A DNA stretch of 64,000 nucleotides from Mycobacterium ostraviense (GCF_002705925.1 NZ_NKRE01000001.1:4168604-4232603), one strand, 5' to 3'. Counted from the stretch's first letter, positions 45,653 to 56,823 are shown. The notes: generated by a model from the sequence alone, not told the origin. Numbers and translations: made by a program.

Positions 45653-47080
45653 ATGGCTGCGCTGTCGGCGGCGGTGTTCACGCTGAGCCTGTGGCTGGGG
45701 CTCTATCTGCTGGCCCGTGATCCGCGCAAGCCGGTGCTGGTGTTGGCGGCGACCGGACTGTGCGGTTTCGCGCTGGTGGTGGCCTTGGATGCGGTGCGCA
45801 CGACCAGCGTCGTGCCCGCCGCGCTGCTGAGCCGACTGGAGATCTACCTCGTCGCCGTCCCCGGCGTCGCGTGGTTGGCGGTGCTGCTTGAACTGGCCCG
45901 GCCGTGCGACAGCTGGCGGGCCCGCACGCGGGAGCTCGTGCTGATCGGCGGTGTCGCGGCGCTCACCCTGTTCGGCGCGACGATGGCGGGCGGCGTCACC
46001 GGGCCGTTGCGGGCCGGCCACCTAATGATGTTGGCGGTGATATCCGCGTCCACCCTGGGGGCGATGGTCGTCGCGGTGTTGCGGCCCGCCCAGCCGACCC
46101 CCGTCATTGGCGTGGTGATCGTGGCAACCCTGTTCTTCGCGCTGGCCAATGCCATCCTGGTCATTCCGCTGGGCCTGGTGCCCAGCTGGCTGGCTCTGGC
46201 GTCGACGGGCTTCGACGTTTTGGCGCTCGGGGTGGCGGTTGCCCTGTGGGACGCCTTCGACGAGGGCCAGGCGTTGCGGGCAGACATGCTGCGCTCGTTT
46301 TTCGGCATGCTGGCGGTGGCGGTGCTGTTCGGCGGCCAGGCGCTGATCGGTTTGGCGATCACCCGCGCCGAGCCCACGGCGCAGACAACGCTGACGGTGC
46401 TGCTTTTCACCAGCCTGGCTATCGCGATCATCGTGCAGGTGCTCGCCGATCCGCTGGCGGGAATGCTGGACCGGCTGGCGTTTTCCCGGTCGCCCACGCT
46501 GCGCGCCGACCGGGCCGCGCTGCGGCATACCGGGGCGGGTTTGCCGCTGCGGTCCATGAACCCCCTCGCCGACGTGGACGACGACACCTTCGTCCGGCTC
46601 ACTCGCCGGGCGCTGGGCCACTACGGCGACCTGACCAAACTCGTCGCCAGCCCGCTGACCGCATTGCCGGTGATCGATGAGCGGTTGGCCGCACGCGGGG
46701 CACCCGATCATCCTTTGGAGCGGGCCAACGAACTCAAGGCGGTGCTAGCCGACGGTATTGCCCGGCTCAAGCCGCGCGACGCCGGCGATTTTGGAACCAG
46801 CGAACACTGGCGTTACTACAACTCGCTGTATTTCCCCTACGTCGTGGGCGTGCGCGCCTACGCGCAAAACGGCCACCGCAGCCGGTTTGGATGCGACTGC
46901 CCGCCAAGCCTGGCAGTGGCTGGTCACCGAGGTGCCGCAGCGCTCACTGCACAACTGGCAGAACGCCGCGGCTCGGCCGATCGCCGCCGATCTGCGCGGG
47001 CGGGTCACTGTTGCCAGCGATTAGCCCAGGCGCTGACCGGCGACCATCCTCGGCGGCCTGTGCTTCGAATACCCGGTTGA
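45653..47080 (+). CDS. Multi-spanning membrane protein, probably frameshifted near the C-terminus
   Basis: From ATG 45653 the protein has about seven membrane segments (LSAAVFTLSLWLGLYLLA through TLTVLLFTSLAIAIIVQVLADPLAG), resembling the N-terminal 7TM part of histidine-kinase-like proteins. A soluble region of about 180 residues follows, with DVDDDTFVRLTRRALGHYGDLTKL and EHWRYYNSLYFPYVVG. At 46871-46872 an extra G appears to shift the frame: the alternative frame continues with AAGLDATARQAWQWLVTEVP and stops at 47024, whereas the written frame ends in arginine-rich sequence at 47080. The intended end is probably 47024. The upstream 45551-45652 holds a GC-rich hairpin-forming intergenic repeat. 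Confidence 0.7.
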   Translation: MAALSAAVFTLSLWLGLYLLARDPRKPVLVLAATGLCGFALVVALDAVRTTSVVPAALLSRLEIYLVAVPGVAWLAVLLELARPCDSWRARTRELVLIGGVAALTLFGATMAGGVTGPLRAGHLMMLAVISASTLGAMVVAVLRPAQPTPVIGVVIVATLFFALANAILVIPLGLVPSWLALASTGFDVLALGVAVALWDAFDEGQALRADMLRSFFGMLAVAVLFGGQALIGLAITRAEPTAQTTLTVLLFTSLAIAIIVQVLADPLAGMLDRLAFSRSPTLRADRAALRHTGAGLPLRSMNPLADVDDDTFVRLTRRALGHYGDLTKLVASPLTALPVIDERLAARGAPDHPLERANELKAVLADGIARLKPRDAGDFGTSEHWRYYNSLYFPYVVGVRAYAQNGHRSRFGCDCPPSLAVAGHRGAAALTAQLAERRGSADRRRSARAGHCCQRLAQALTGDHPRRPVLRIPG

Positions 47081-47222
47081 GCGGGGTCGAAAAGGGCTCG
47101 CGGAAGCGCGCGAACGCACCGCCGACGAGTACGGCCAGCTCTTCGGGCTCGCGGGTTTTCGCGTGACGCGGGTGGTGGCAACCGCCTCGCCATACGGCCT
47201 GGTCGAAGGCATCGCGGTGTGA
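47037..47222 (+). pseudogene. C-terminal fragment of a SAM-dependent O-methyltransferase
   Basis: The frame ending at TGA 47220-47222 encodes RTADEYGQLFGLAGFRVTRVV followed by ATASPYGLVEGIAV, the pattern of the last helix and strands of plant-type O-methyltransferases. There is no start codon, SAM-binding domain or upstream frame, because a TGA at 47034 precedes it. It appears to be a remnant left by deletion. Confidence 0.55.
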
Positions 47223-47337
47223 TCTTGGCCCGTCGATGGCAGTAGCTGGCAGTGTCATGCGTCGATCTGGCAGTGCTTCGGCGGCACCGTGAAACCTGTT
47301 CGACAAACCGGCTTCCACACAGCCAAGGAGTAATGGC

Positions 47338-47751
47338 ATGACCGCTCTTTCCAGTTCGACAATCCGGCCCCTGTACGACTCCACGGACTCACTGCTGCGG
47401 TTCGCGATGCGCGCCGATGCCACGTTGACGGAACTGCTGGGTTTGGCCGTCGCCGTCGCCGCCGACCCGATTTCGAAGCTGACCGGCCTGATGTCCGGTC
47501 AGGAATACAGCGTGGGCGCTTTCTTCGTGCTCTACGGCCTGGTGGTGTTCGGCCTTGCCGCGCTGCCGAACTTGCGACGGGCAGGCATCGGCGTCGTCGC
47601 GGGCAACATCATTTACACGGTCGCGGCGGTCGTGGCGACTGAACTGGTGCCGATGACCGCCGTCGGGGTGGTCGCGACGCTGGCCAGCGGCGGATACACG
47701 GCGGTGTTCGCCGGTCTGCAGTATTTGGGGGTGCGCCGGCTGGCCACCTAG
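47338..47751 (+). CDS. Small four-helix membrane protein
   Basis: A 137-residue protein with AAGGAG upstream of ATG 47338. Hydrophobic helices include [52 protein letters not shown] and [23 protein letters not shown] recognise no transporter or enzyme motif. Similar short integral membrane proteins of unknown function are common in mycobacteria. It lies between a methyltransferase scrap and a broken PE_PGRS gene but is itself intact. Confidence 0.78.
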   Translation: MTALSSSTIRPLYDSTDSLLRFAMRADATLTELLGLAVAVAADPISKLTGLMSGQEYSVGAFFVLYGLVVFGLAALPNLRRAGIGVVAGNIIYTVAAVVATELVPMTAVGVVATLASGGYTAVFAGLQYLGVRRLAT

Positions 47752-47868
47752 TGCACATCAGCCATTCGACCGGCGCCTTCGGCAAAAAGCCGAAGACGCC
47801 GTTTCGGGCGGCGATACGGTCCAACTTCGGGTTATTGCTGGCAGCGCAGGTAAGGAGATTGGAGAGCC

Positions 47869-48460
47869 ATGCCTTTGTGATCGCGAGCCCGGAAATGATG
47901 GTCGCGGCGGCCACCGATTTGGCGAATATCGGTCCGACCGTCAGCGCGGCCAACGCTGCCGCGGCGGCCCCGACGGCCGGGCTGGCGGCCGCGGCGGCCG
48001 ACGAGGTGTCCGCGGTTGCTGCCGCACTGTTTTCCGCCTACGCACAGGCCCATCAGCACCTCGGCACGCTATAAGCCGAGTTTCACGCACAGCTCATGCG
48101 GGCCTTGACGGCAAGTGCGGGTGCGTACGTGAGCACCGAGGCCGCCAATGTCGAGCAGAACCTTCTCAATGCGATCAACGCCCCCACCCAGACGTTGCTG
48201 GGTCGGCCGCTGATCGGCAACGGCGCCGACGGTGGACCCGAGCAGCCCGGAGGCCCCGGCGGGCTGCTGTTGGGCGGTGGCGGTCACGGCGGAAACGGCG
48301 GGCCCGACCAGCCTGGAGGTGCCGGTGGGTCCGCCATCCTGATCGGCAACGGCGGCAACGGCTCCAATGGCGGCATCGGTGGGGCGGGCGGCACGGGTGG
48401 GCTGCTGTTGGGGCAAGCACGGAGTCCACGGCGCATCGCCGGTCTGATTCGCCACCGGCT
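47869..48460 (+). pseudogene. Degenerate PE_PGRS gene (PE_PGRS21 position)
   Basis: ATG 47869 reads MPL then TGA; adding one base in the T run (47874-47876) restores [19 protein letters not shown], the classic PE start. The PE domain continues to a TAA at 48072-48074 (after HLGTL), past which the same frame resumes [29 protein letters not shown] short PGRS section with GGxGG repeats ([34 protein letters not shown]) then runs to about 48420 before repeat character is lost near the coaA end. There are at least two disabling lesions and a truncated tail. Confidence 0.85.
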
Positions 48461-48474
48461 CGACGCGGGCCGTG

Positions 48475-49557
<1,083 letters not shown>

Positions 49558-49703
49558 TTACCCGCCTGACAGGTGAGACCTCCGGTAGCCGCGCCGGACA
49601 CGATCAGCCGTGAAGCGGCGGCCTCGATAGACTGGCGCCCGTGACTGCCGCACCTGACGCCCGTACCTCTGCCCACGTAAGGGCCCCTGAGACCAGCTCG
49701 GTC

Positions 49704-50984
49704 ATGTCGGCGCCGCTGGCCGAGGTCGACCCCGATATCGCAGAGCTGCTAGGCAAGGAACTCGGCCGGCAACGGGACACCTTGGAGATGATCGCCTCGG
49801 AGAATTTCGTGCCGCGATCGGTGTTGCAGGCCCAGGGCAGCGTGTTGACCAACAAGTATGCGGAGGGGCTGCCGGGCCGGCGGTACTACGGCGGTTGCGA
49901 GCACGTCGACGTGGTGGAAAACATCGCCCGGGACCGGGCCAAGGCGCTGTTCGGTGCCGATTTCGCCAACGTGCAGCCGCATTCGGGCGCCCAGGCCAAC
50001 GCCGCGGTGCTGCATGCGCTGATGACCCCGGGGGAGCGGCTGCTGGGTCTGGACCTCGCCAACGGCGGCCACCTGACCCATGGCATGCGGCTGAACTTCT
50101 CCGGCAAGCTGTACGAGAACGGGTTCTACGGTGTGGATCCCACGACGCACCTGATCGACATGGACGCGGTGCGCGCCAAGGCGCTGGAATTCCGCCCCAA
50201 GGTGATCATCGCCGGCTGGTCGGCCTACCCCCGGATTCTCGACTTCGCGGCCTTCCGCGCCATCGCCGACGAGGTCGACGCGAAGTTGTGGGTGGACATG
50301 GCGCATTTCGCCGGTTTGGTAGCCGCCGGATTGCATCCGTCGCCGGTGCCGCACGCCGACGTGGTTTCCACTACGGTGCACAAGACGCTCGGCGGAGGTC
50401 GTTCCGGCATGATCCTGGGCAAGCAGGAGTACGCCAAGGCGATCAACTCGGCGGTGTTCCCCGGCCAGCAGGGCGGACCGTTGATGCATGTGATCGCGGG
50501 CAAGGCGGTCGCCCTGAAGATCGCTGCCACCCCCGAGTTCGCCGACCGCCAGCGGCGCACCCTGTCCGGTGCCCGGATCCTCGCCGACCGACTGCTCGGT
50601 GACGACGTCGCCAAGGCCGGGGTCTCGGTCGTCAGCGGCGGAACCGACGTCCACCTGGTGCTGGTCGACCTGCGCAACTCTCCACTGGACGGCCAGGCCG
50701 CCGAGGATCTGTTGCACGAGGTGGGAATTACGGTCAACCGCAACGCCGTGCCCAACGACCCCCGGCCGCCCATGGTGACTTCGGGCCTGCGGATCGGAAC
50801 ACCCGCGCTGGCGACCCGGGGGTTCGGCGATGCCGAATTCAGCGAGGTCGCCGACGTGATCGCTACCGCCCTGGCCGACGGCAGCGCTGCCGATGTCCCG
50901 GCGCTGCGGACCCGAGTGACCCGTCTGGCCAGGGAGTTTCCGCTCTACGAGGGCCTCGAGGACTGGAGCCTGGCAGGTCGCTAG
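49704..50984 (+). CDS. glyA1: Serine hydroxymethyltransferase GlyA1
   Basis: A 426-residue PLP enzyme from ATG 49704, the position equivalent to the M. tuberculosis start; GTG 49641 would add 21 residues. Lys227 in [13 protein letters not shown] binds [24 protein letters not shown] and [22 protein letters not shown] are typical SHMT blocks. It interconverts serine and glycine with tetrahydrofolate, feeding one-carbon metabolism. Confidence 0.95.
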   Translation: MSAPLAEVDPDIAELLGKELGRQRDTLEMIASENFVPRSVLQAQGSVLTNKYAEGLPGRRYYGGCEHVDVVENIARDRAKALFGADFANVQPHSGAQANAAVLHALMTPGERLLGLDLANGGHLTHGMRLNFSGKLYENGFYGVDPTTHLIDMDAVRAKALEFRPKVIIAGWSAYPRILDFAAFRAIADEVDAKLWVDMAHFAGLVAAGLHPSPVPHADVVSTTVHKTLGGGRSGMILGKQEYAKAINSAVFPGQQGGPLMHVIAGKAVALKIAATPEFADRQRRTLSGARILADRLLGDDVAKAGVSVVSGGTDVHLVLVDLRNSPLDGQAAEDLLHEVGITVNRNAVPNDPRPPMVTSGLRIGTPALATRGFGDAEFSEVADVIATALADGSAADVPALRTRVTRLAREFPLYEGLEDWSLAGR

Positions 50985-51083
50985 CCTGCGGCGAATCCCG
51001 TTGTCAGCATGATGACGCGGGTAGGCCACGACACGCGCAGGCCCAATTTCACGAAACCTGTGTCGTCGGGTTACAGTTACTGC

Positions 51084-51911
51084 ATGGCACAGAAACCTGT
51101 CGCTAATGCGCTGACCCTGGAACTCGAGCCTGTGGTGGAAGAGAACATGGCTCGACATCTTGACACCGAGGACATCTGGTTCGCCCACGACTACGTTCCG
51201 TTCGACCGCGGCGAGAACTTCGCCTTCCTCGGCGGCCGGGATTGGGATCCGTCCCAGGCGACGCTGCCCCGGGTCATCACCGACGCCTGCGAGATCCTGC
51301 TGATCCTCAAGGACAACCTGGCCGGCCACCACCGCGAGCTGGTCGAGCACTTCATCCTCGAGGAGTGGTGGGGCCGCTGGCTTGGCAGATGGACCGCCGA
51401 AGAGCATCTGCACGCCATCGCGCTGCGCGAATACCTCGTGGTGACCCGCGAGGTGGACCCGGTCGCCAACGAAGAGGTCCGGGTCCAGCACGTCATGAAG
51501 GGCTACCGCGCCGACACCTACACCCAAGTGGAGACCCTGGTCTACATGGCGTTCTACGAGCGCTCCCTTGCCGTGTTCTGCCAAAATCTGGCCGCACAGA
51601 TCGAAGAGCCGATTCTGGCCGGGTTGATCGACCGGATCGCCCGGGACGAGGCGCGCCACGAGCTGTTCTTCGCCAACCTGGTCACCCACTGCCTCGACTT
51701 CACCCGGGACGAGACGATCGCCGCGATCGCGGCCCGCGCCGCCGATCTCGAGGTCGTCGGTGGCGACATTGACGCCTACCAGGACAAGGTGCAGAAGGTG
51801 GCCGACGCCGGGATCTTCGGCCCGCAGCAGCGGCGGCAGCTGATTTCCGATCGCATCACCGCCTGGGGTCTGGCGGACGAGCCCGCGCTCAAGCAGTTCG
51901 TCACCGGCTAG
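51084..51911 (+). CDS. desA2: Acyl-ACP desaturase-like protein DesA2
   Basis: A 275-residue member of the soluble stearoyl-ACP desaturase family from ATG 51084. Di-iron-type motifs are present in part: [13 protein letters not shown] near residue 112 and [10 protein letters not shown] near residue 190. The M. tuberculosis DesA2 lacks some canonical ligands and its activity differs from plant desaturases; it is tied to mycolic acid synthesis. The N-terminus resembles [27 protein letters not shown] of that protein. Confidence 0.93.
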   Translation: MAQKPVANALTLELEPVVEENMARHLDTEDIWFAHDYVPFDRGENFAFLGGRDWDPSQATLPRVITDACEILLILKDNLAGHHRELVEHFILEEWWGRWLGRWTAEEHLHAIALREYLVVTREVDPVANEEVRVQHVMKGYRADTYTQVETLVYMAFYERSLAVFCQNLAAQIEEPILAGLIDRIARDEARHELFFANLVTHCLDFTRDETIAAIAARAADLEVVGGDIDAYQDKVQKVADAGIFGPQQRRQLISDRITAWGLADEPALKQFVTG

Positions 51912-51983
51912 CCCCGACCTCCACGGAGTGCGTCGGCGCGCCTGTCCTGCGGGAGTGTCGCCACCGGAGTAGCGTCGCAGTCG

Positions 51984-52127
51984 ATGGTCAGCGACATGCT
52001 CTGCTGCCAGGGCGGCATCTTCCGTCACTACAACGGCAGGACCGGCCCCGGTCCTGGTGCCGCGGCCCGCGCCGACACGCTCGTGTGGGTTCGCGCGAGC
52101 GTCATTCGCTCGAGGAGCGTTTCGTGA
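51984..52127 (+). CDS. phoAT: PhoAT, putative small partner of PhoH2
   Basis: A 47-residue frame from ATG 51984 to TGA 52125-52127 encodes a basic, arginine-rich peptide ([18 protein letters not shown] at its end). Its stop overlaps the phoH2 GTG start as GTGA, the arrangement reported for the phoAT-phoH2 toxin-antitoxin-like operon of mycobacteria. It is too short for most gene finders. The exact start is uncertain because no strong ribosome-binding site is visible. Confidence 0.6.
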   Translation: MVSDMLCCQGGIFRHYNGRTGPGPGAAARADTLVWVRASVIRSRSVS

Positions 52128-53425
52128 CCGATATCCGGACGTATGTGCTCGACACCTCTGTGCTGCTGTCCGATCCCTGGGCGTGCAGTCGGTTCGCCGA
52201 ACACGAGGTGGTGGTTCCGCTGGTGGTGATCAGCGAACTGGAGGCCAAGCGTCACCACCACGAGTTGGGCTGGTTTGCTCGTCAGGCACTGCGGTTGTTC
52301 GACGATCTCCGGCTGGAGCACGGACGGCTGGATCAGCCCATTCCGGTTGGTACCCAAGGCGGTACGCTGCACGTCGAACTCAACCACAGCGACCCGGCGG
52401 TGCTACCAGCCGGCTTCCGGACCGATAGCAACGACTCCCGGATCTTGAGCTGTGCTGCCAACCTCGCCGCCGAGGGCAGGCGAGTCACGTTGGTCAGCAA
52501 GGACATCCCCCTGCGGGTCAAGGCTGCCGCGGTGGGCCTGCCCGCCGACGAGTACCACGCGCAGGACGTCGTCGCTTCCGGATGGTCGGGGATGCGCGAG
52601 ATCGAAACTGCTGCCGAGGAGATCGCCACCCTGTTCACCGACGGCGAAATCGACCTGGCCGAAGCCCGGGACCTGCCCTGCCACACCGGGATTCGGCTGC
52701 TGGGTGGGAGTTCGCATGCGCTGGGCCGGGTGAACCCGGCCAAACGCGTCCAGCTGGTTCGCGGTGACCGCGAAGTGTTCGGGCTGCGCGGCCGCTCCGC
52801 CGAGCAGCGGGTAGCGCTCGACCTGCTGCTCGACGAGTCGGTGGGCATCGTCTCGTTGGGCGGTAAGGCCGGCACCGGAAAGTCGGCGCTGGCGTTGTGT
52901 GCTGGCCTGGAGGCCGTGCTGGAGCGCCGGACCCACCGCAAGGTGGTCGTCTTCCGCCCGCTGTATGCCGTCGGCGGCCAGGAGCTGGGCTATCTGCCCG
53001 GCAGCGAGAGCGACAAGATGGGCCCCTGGGCTCAGGCCGTCTTCGACACGCTCGAAGGGCTGGCCAGCCCGGCGGTGCTGGACGAAGTCCTGTCCAGGGG
53101 CATGCTCGAAGTGCTGCCGCTGACCCACATTCGGGGCCGTTCACTGCACGACTCGTTCGTCATCGTCGACGAAGCTCAATCGTTGGAACGCAACGTGCTG
53201 CTGACCGTGCTGTCGCGGCTGGGCACCGGGTCGCGGGTGGTGCTGACCCACGACATCGCCCAGCGCGACAACCTGCGGGTCGGCCGCCACGACGGGATCG
53301 TCGCGGTGATCGAGAAGCTCAAGGGCCATCCGCTGTTCGCCCACATCACGCTGCTGCGCAGTGAACGGTCCCCGATCGCTGCGCTGGTCACCGAGATGCT
53401 GGAAGAAATCACCGGGCCGCGCTGA
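52124..53425 (+). CDS. phoH2: PhoH2, PIN domain-PhoH ATPase fusion
   Basis: A 433-residue protein from GTG 52124, with GAGGAG upstream. Residues 1-140 are a PIN/VapC-like nuclease domain with acidic residues in VLDTSVLL (Asp10), [15 protein letters not shown] and SNDSRILS. Residues 230-433 are a PhoH ATPase: Walker [12 protein letters not shown] near 246-256, Walker [12 protein letters not shown], and HDIAQRDN. The M. tuberculosis enzyme unwinds and cleaves RNA in an ATP-dependent way. It overlaps the small phoAT frame by 4 bp. Confidence 0.93.
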   Translation: MTDIRTYVLDTSVLLSDPWACSRFAEHEVVVPLVVISELEAKRHHHELGWFARQALRLFDDLRLEHGRLDQPIPVGTQGGTLHVELNHSDPAVLPAGFRTDSNDSRILSCAANLAAEGRRVTLVSKDIPLRVKAAAVGLPADEYHAQDVVASGWSGMREIETAAEEIATLFTDGEIDLAEARDLPCHTGIRLLGGSSHALGRVNPAKRVQLVRGDREVFGLRGRSAEQRVALDLLLDESVGIVSLGGKAGTGKSALALCAGLEAVLERRTHRKVVVFRPLYAVGGQELGYLPGSESDKMGPWAQAVFDTLEGLASPAVLDEVLSRGMLEVLPLTHIRGRSLHDSFVIVDEAQSLERNVLLTVLSRLGTGSRVVLTHDIAQRDNLRVGRHDGIVAVIEKLKGHPLFAHITLLRSERSPIAALVTEMLEEITGPR

Positions 53426-53440
53426 CGGGTGTTACGCCGG

Positions 53441-53545
53441 GATCATCGAGCGTGCGTCCTGGGCTTCGGGCGTGTGTCCAGGGCGGGAAAATCGAGCGGA
53501 TCGCGCCCTGAGCGCACACTCGACGCCGCCAGCGCACACTCAGCG
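53441..53545. repeat. Dispersed intergenic repeat, relative of the 31.6-kb block
   Basis: ATCGAGCGTGCGTCCTGG at 53445-53462 is the exact reverse complement of 31621-31638 in the other repeat block. GCGCACACTCGACGCCGCCA and a second GCGCACACTC follow near 53514-53541, like GACGCACACTCGACCCCGCC there. The element fills the phoH2-deacetylase gap and is probably a mobile or repetitive extragenic sequence. Confidence 0.65.
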
Positions 53546-53562
53546 CCCGGTAAACTTCCTAG

Positions 53563-54438
53563 GTGCCCAAACGACCCGACAACCAGGCCTGGCGCTACTG
53601 GCGCACGGTGATAAGTGTCGTGGCGGCCGTCGCCGTGCTGGTGATCGGCGGGCTGACCGGCCACGTCACCCGCGCCGACAACCTCAATTGTTCGGTTGCC
53701 AAGTGTGTGGCGCTGACCTTCGACGACGGGCCGGGACCCTACACCGACCGGCTGCTGCAAATCCTGAAAGACAACGACGCCAAGGCGACGTTCTTCCTGA
53801 TCGGCAACAAGGTGGCGGCCAACCCGGCGGGCGCCAAGCGCATCGCCGACGCCGGCATGGAGATAGGCAGCCACACCTGGGAACACCCGAACATGACGAC
53901 AATCCCTCCCGAGGACATCGCCGGCCAATTCGCCAGGGCCAACGACGCGATCACTGCGGCCACCGGCCGCACGCCCACGCTGTACCGTCCGGCCGGCGGC
54001 CTGTCCAATGACGCGGTGCGGCGAACCGCCGTCAACTTCGGCCAAGCCGAAATCCTTTGGGACGTCATTCCTTTCGACTGGGCCAACGACTCCAACACGG
54101 CGGCAACGCGGCTCCTGCTGATGACCCAGATCAAGCCGGGCTCGGTGGTGCTGTTCCACGACACTTACTCCAGCACCGTCGACCTGGTGTATCAGTTCAT
54201 CCCGGTGCTCAAGGCCAACGGATACCGGCTGGTGACGGTCAGCGAGCTGCTCGGGCCGCGCGCCCCCGGCAGCAGCTACGGCAGCCGGGAGAACGGGCCT
54301 CCCGTCAACGAACTCCACGACATCCCGCCTGGCGAAATCCCGTCGTTGCCCAACACCCCCTCGCCCAAGCCGATGCCCAACTTCCCGATCACCGACATTC
54401 CCGGCCAAAACTCGGGCGGGCCGAACAACGGTGCGTAG
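53563..54438 (+). CDS. Polysaccharide deacetylase (Rv1096-like)
   Basis: A 291-residue NodB-fold protein starting at GTG 53563. An N-terminal membrane anchor or signal (TVISVVAAVAVLVIGGLTG, residues 15-33) precedes the catalytic domain. Metal site and base are in LTFDDGPGPYT (Asp54, Asp55) and SHTWEHPNM (about 102-110); RPAGG and VVLFHDTYSS complete the motif set. The tail is proline/asparagine-rich. The M. tuberculosis homologue acts on peptidoglycan amino sugars at the envelope. It overlaps the cyclase gene by 8 bp. Confidence 0.92.
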   Translation: MPKRPDNQAWRYWRTVISVVAAVAVLVIGGLTGHVTRADNLNCSVAKCVALTFDDGPGPYTDRLLQILKDNDAKATFFLIGNKVAANPAGAKRIADAGMEIGSHTWEHPNMTTIPPEDIAGQFARANDAITAATGRTPTLYRPAGGLSNDAVRRTAVNFGQAEILWDVIPFDWANDSNTAATRLLLMTQIKPGSVVLFHDTYSSTVDLVYQFIPVLKANGYRLVTVSELLGPRAPGSSYGSRENGPPVNELHDIPPGEIPSLPNTPSPKPMPNFPITDIPGQNSGGPNNGA

Positions 54439-55939
54439 GGCTCGCGCTTCCACAGCTGACGCGCAGCCCCCAAGCGCCCGCAGGTTGTTGGCTCTCTATG
54501 CGCTCGGCCTCGCCGTCGCCTACCTCTTGGCCGTCCTCGACGCATCGGCCATCTTGATTCCGCTGAGAGGCCACACCTACGTCGACTTCGCCGAGAAAAA
54601 CATGACGTTGGTATCGGTGTTGGTCGTGTTGGGGACCGTCGGCGTCGCGGTGGGTGGTGTCCTGCTCCTGGCTCCCACGCTGCGATGGTTCGTCTCCGGC
54701 GACGAGCCCACCCCACAGCAGCGAGAGGCCGCGATCAAGCTCGGCGGCCGGCAGTCGGCCATCTTGGTAGGTGCCTGGTCAGCGTCTGGCTTGGTGCTGA
54801 TGCTGATCAATCATGCTGACGGCGCCAAGATATTGCTGCCCATTCTGCTTGGTGTGCTGCTAGGTGGACCCGCCGCCGCGGGCACCGGCTTGCTGCTCGC
54901 ACAACGCACCCTGCGGCCGATCATGGGAGTGGCCACCAGGGGTGCTCAGCCGCGCCTGGCGGTCCCCGGCGTGCTGGCGCGACTGGTCCTGTTGTGGTTT
55001 TTGTGCAGCGCGATCCCGATCGGGGTGATCGCCGCCTTTGTCGTGCTGCGGTCCTATGGCTGGCTGATTCAGGAGTCGGCATCGCTGGATGTGCCCATCT
55101 TGGTGGTGTCGCTGGCGGCGCTGCTGCTTGGGCTGCCGACGATGATCCTGACGTCGCGATCCATTTCCGATCCGCTCGATGAGATCGTCGCCGCGATGGC
55201 GCAGGTCGAACACGGCAACATCGCCACCTACGTCGGCGCCTACGAACGTTCCCAAATAGGTCGACTGCAAACCGGATTCAACCGGATGGTCGCCGGGCTG
55301 GAGGAACGGGAGCGGCTGCGTGACCTGTTGGGCCGGTATGTCGGAACGGATGTCGCCCGCCGGGCCATCGAGGAGGGCTCGTCGCTGTCGGGCGATGTGG
55401 TGGAGGCCGCAGTCCTCTACATCGACCTGGTGGGTTCGACGCAGCTGGCCGAAAATCGTCCGCCGCAAGAGGTGGCCCACGTGCTCAACGACTTTTTCCG
55501 GATAGTCGTCGACGCCGTGGACGAGCATCAGGGCCTGGTCAACAAATTCGAGGGAGACGCGGCGCTGGCGATCTTCGGAGCGCCGCTGCGCACGAGCCAA
55601 CCGGCATCGGCGGCGCTGGCGACGGCACGTGCACTGGCGAGCCGATTACGTGAGCTGCCGGTGGTCGACTTCGGGATCGGCGTGTCGGCAGGACGGGTGT
55701 TTGCCGGCAATATCGGCGCCGAAAACCGGCACGAGTACACCGTTATCGGCGACGCCGTCAATGAAGCCGCGCGGCTGGCCGATCTCGCCAAAACGTCGGA
55801 CCGGCGGATCCTGTGCTCAGCGGCGGCCGTCGAACACGCGGCCGAGGACGAGCGTGAGCACTGGGCAGAATGCTATTCCACGGTGCTGCGTGGCCGCTCC
55901 GAAGCCACGCACATCTCGGCACCGGCCGGTGATGCGTAG
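54431..55939 (+). CDS. Membrane class III adenylate cyclase with HAMP domain
   Basis: A 502-residue protein starting GTG 54431, inside the deacetylase stop region. Six hydrophobic segments fill the first 235 residues; a HAMP linker (SDPLDEIVAAMAQVEHGNI) and the cyclase domain follow. Key residues are intact: metal Asp in YIDLVGST (about 332) and FEGDAAL, the purine-selecting lysine in NKFEGD, and asparagine and arginine in GDAVNEAARL. It resembles the Rv1318c-Rv1320c/Rv3645 group. I do not recall a cyclase after Rv1096 in M. tuberculosis. Confidence 0.88.
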   Translation: MRRARASTADAQPPSARRLLALYALGLAVAYLLAVLDASAILIPLRGHTYVDFAEKNMTLVSVLVVLGTVGVAVGGVLLLAPTLRWFVSGDEPTPQQREAAIKLGGRQSAILVGAWSASGLVLMLINHADGAKILLPILLGVLLGGPAAAGTGLLLAQRTLRPIMGVATRGAQPRLAVPGVLARLVLLWFLCSAIPIGVIAAFVVLRSYGWLIQESASLDVPILVVSLAALLLGLPTMILTSRSISDPLDEIVAAMAQVEHGNIATYVGAYERSQIGRLQTGFNRMVAGLEERERLRDLLGRYVGTDVARRAIEEGSSLSGDVVEAAVLYIDLVGSTQLAENRPPQEVAHVLNDFFRIVVDAVDEHQGLVNKFEGDAALAIFGAPLRTSQPASAALATARALASRLRELPVVDFGIGVSAGRVFAGNIGAENRHEYTVIGDAVNEAARLADLAKTSDRRILCSAAAVEHAAEDEREHWAECYSTVLRGRSEATHISAPAGDA

Positions 55940-56090
55940 TGGTCACCCGGGGCTGCGATCGCGGATCATGCGCCGAGATCGACGTTAGCCTCACACGTTC
56001 TCGTGATTTCCCCGCGGGTGTAGATCTCGACGCTTGTCGGGTGAACGCCGGCCTCATGACAGACCGACCGCCGAATGCGACAAAGGGTCG

Positions 56091-56792
56091 CTAGGCGTTG
56101 GGGGGACGAGCCGCCGACGACGTCGACGCCGGTGCGAGCGAACTCGTCGATATCGCGGTCTGGCTGGCGGGGGCACCCGGAGCCTGGCTGACCGCGATGG
56201 TGCGCATGTGTGCGGCGGGCAGCTCATCCGCGGTGGTGGCGGCGAATTCGACCCGCAGATCGTAGAGATGATCGGCTGTCTGATATTTGAAAGCGATCGG
56301 CATGTAGGGTTGCTGCTCGAAGCCGGCCATCATGTTGGGTGCGCCGAAGACGGCTCCGACGTCGGTGGCGGTACTGTCCCAGGTCCATCCTTCGGGGAGT
56401 TTGCCCCGGTAGAGGTATTTCTGTTCGCGGATGTCGTTGTACAACACGACGCTTACCACGGTGGCGTGTTCGTCAGGAACCAGCCCGAACCCCTCGTTGG
56501 GGACTCGGACGATATCGGTCAGCGCGCGGATGTCCTGCGGGTCCGGGGTTGACTGTTGACAGAGTTTGGGGTCGCCGTAGCAGACCCGTCCGGGTCCGCC
56601 CGGCGCCGAGTTGAGGTAGTCCCGCAACATCGGATCGGTGAGCATGTTTTTTCCGATTGCCCATTGCCATATCTCGCCGCTGGGTGTCGCCGGCACCGCG
56701 GCCGCGGGCACCGAGATGACCGCCCACGCCGAGGTCAATACCGTCAAGACCGCCGCCAACGCGAGGCAGCACTTGCTTATCAATCGAGGCAT
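56091..56792 (-). CDS. Exported hypothetical protein
   Basis: A 233-residue protein with a signal peptide (KCCLALAAVLTVLTSAWAVISV, cleavage near AAAVPATPSG). The mature part contains VCYGDPKLCQQ with two cysteines, NEGFGLVPDEHATVVSVVLYND and a C-terminal serine/alanine-rich tail. I recognise no domain. It lies 31 bp downstream of the glycine/proline-rich membrane protein gene on the same strand and is probably co-transcribed with it. Confidence 0.78.
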   Translation of the reverse strand: MPRLISKCCLALAAVLTVLTSAWAVISVPAAAVPATPSGEIWQWAIGKNMLTDPMLRDYLNSAPGGPGRVCYGDPKLCQQSTPDPQDIRALTDIVRVPNEGFGLVPDEHATVVSVVLYNDIREQKYLYRGKLPEGWTWDSTATDVGAVFGAPNMMAGFEQQPYMPIAFKYQTADHLYDLRVEFAATTADELPAAHMRTIAVSQAPGAPASQTAISTSSLAPASTSSAARPPNA

Positions 56793-56823
56793 ATCGGAAG
56801 TATGGACGCGCGGGCCCGATTCG

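Noticed and set aside
49749-52028. A 759-residue minus-strand frame across glyA1 and desA2
   Set aside because: GC-rich mirror of two well-supported genes, with no recognisable domain despite its length.
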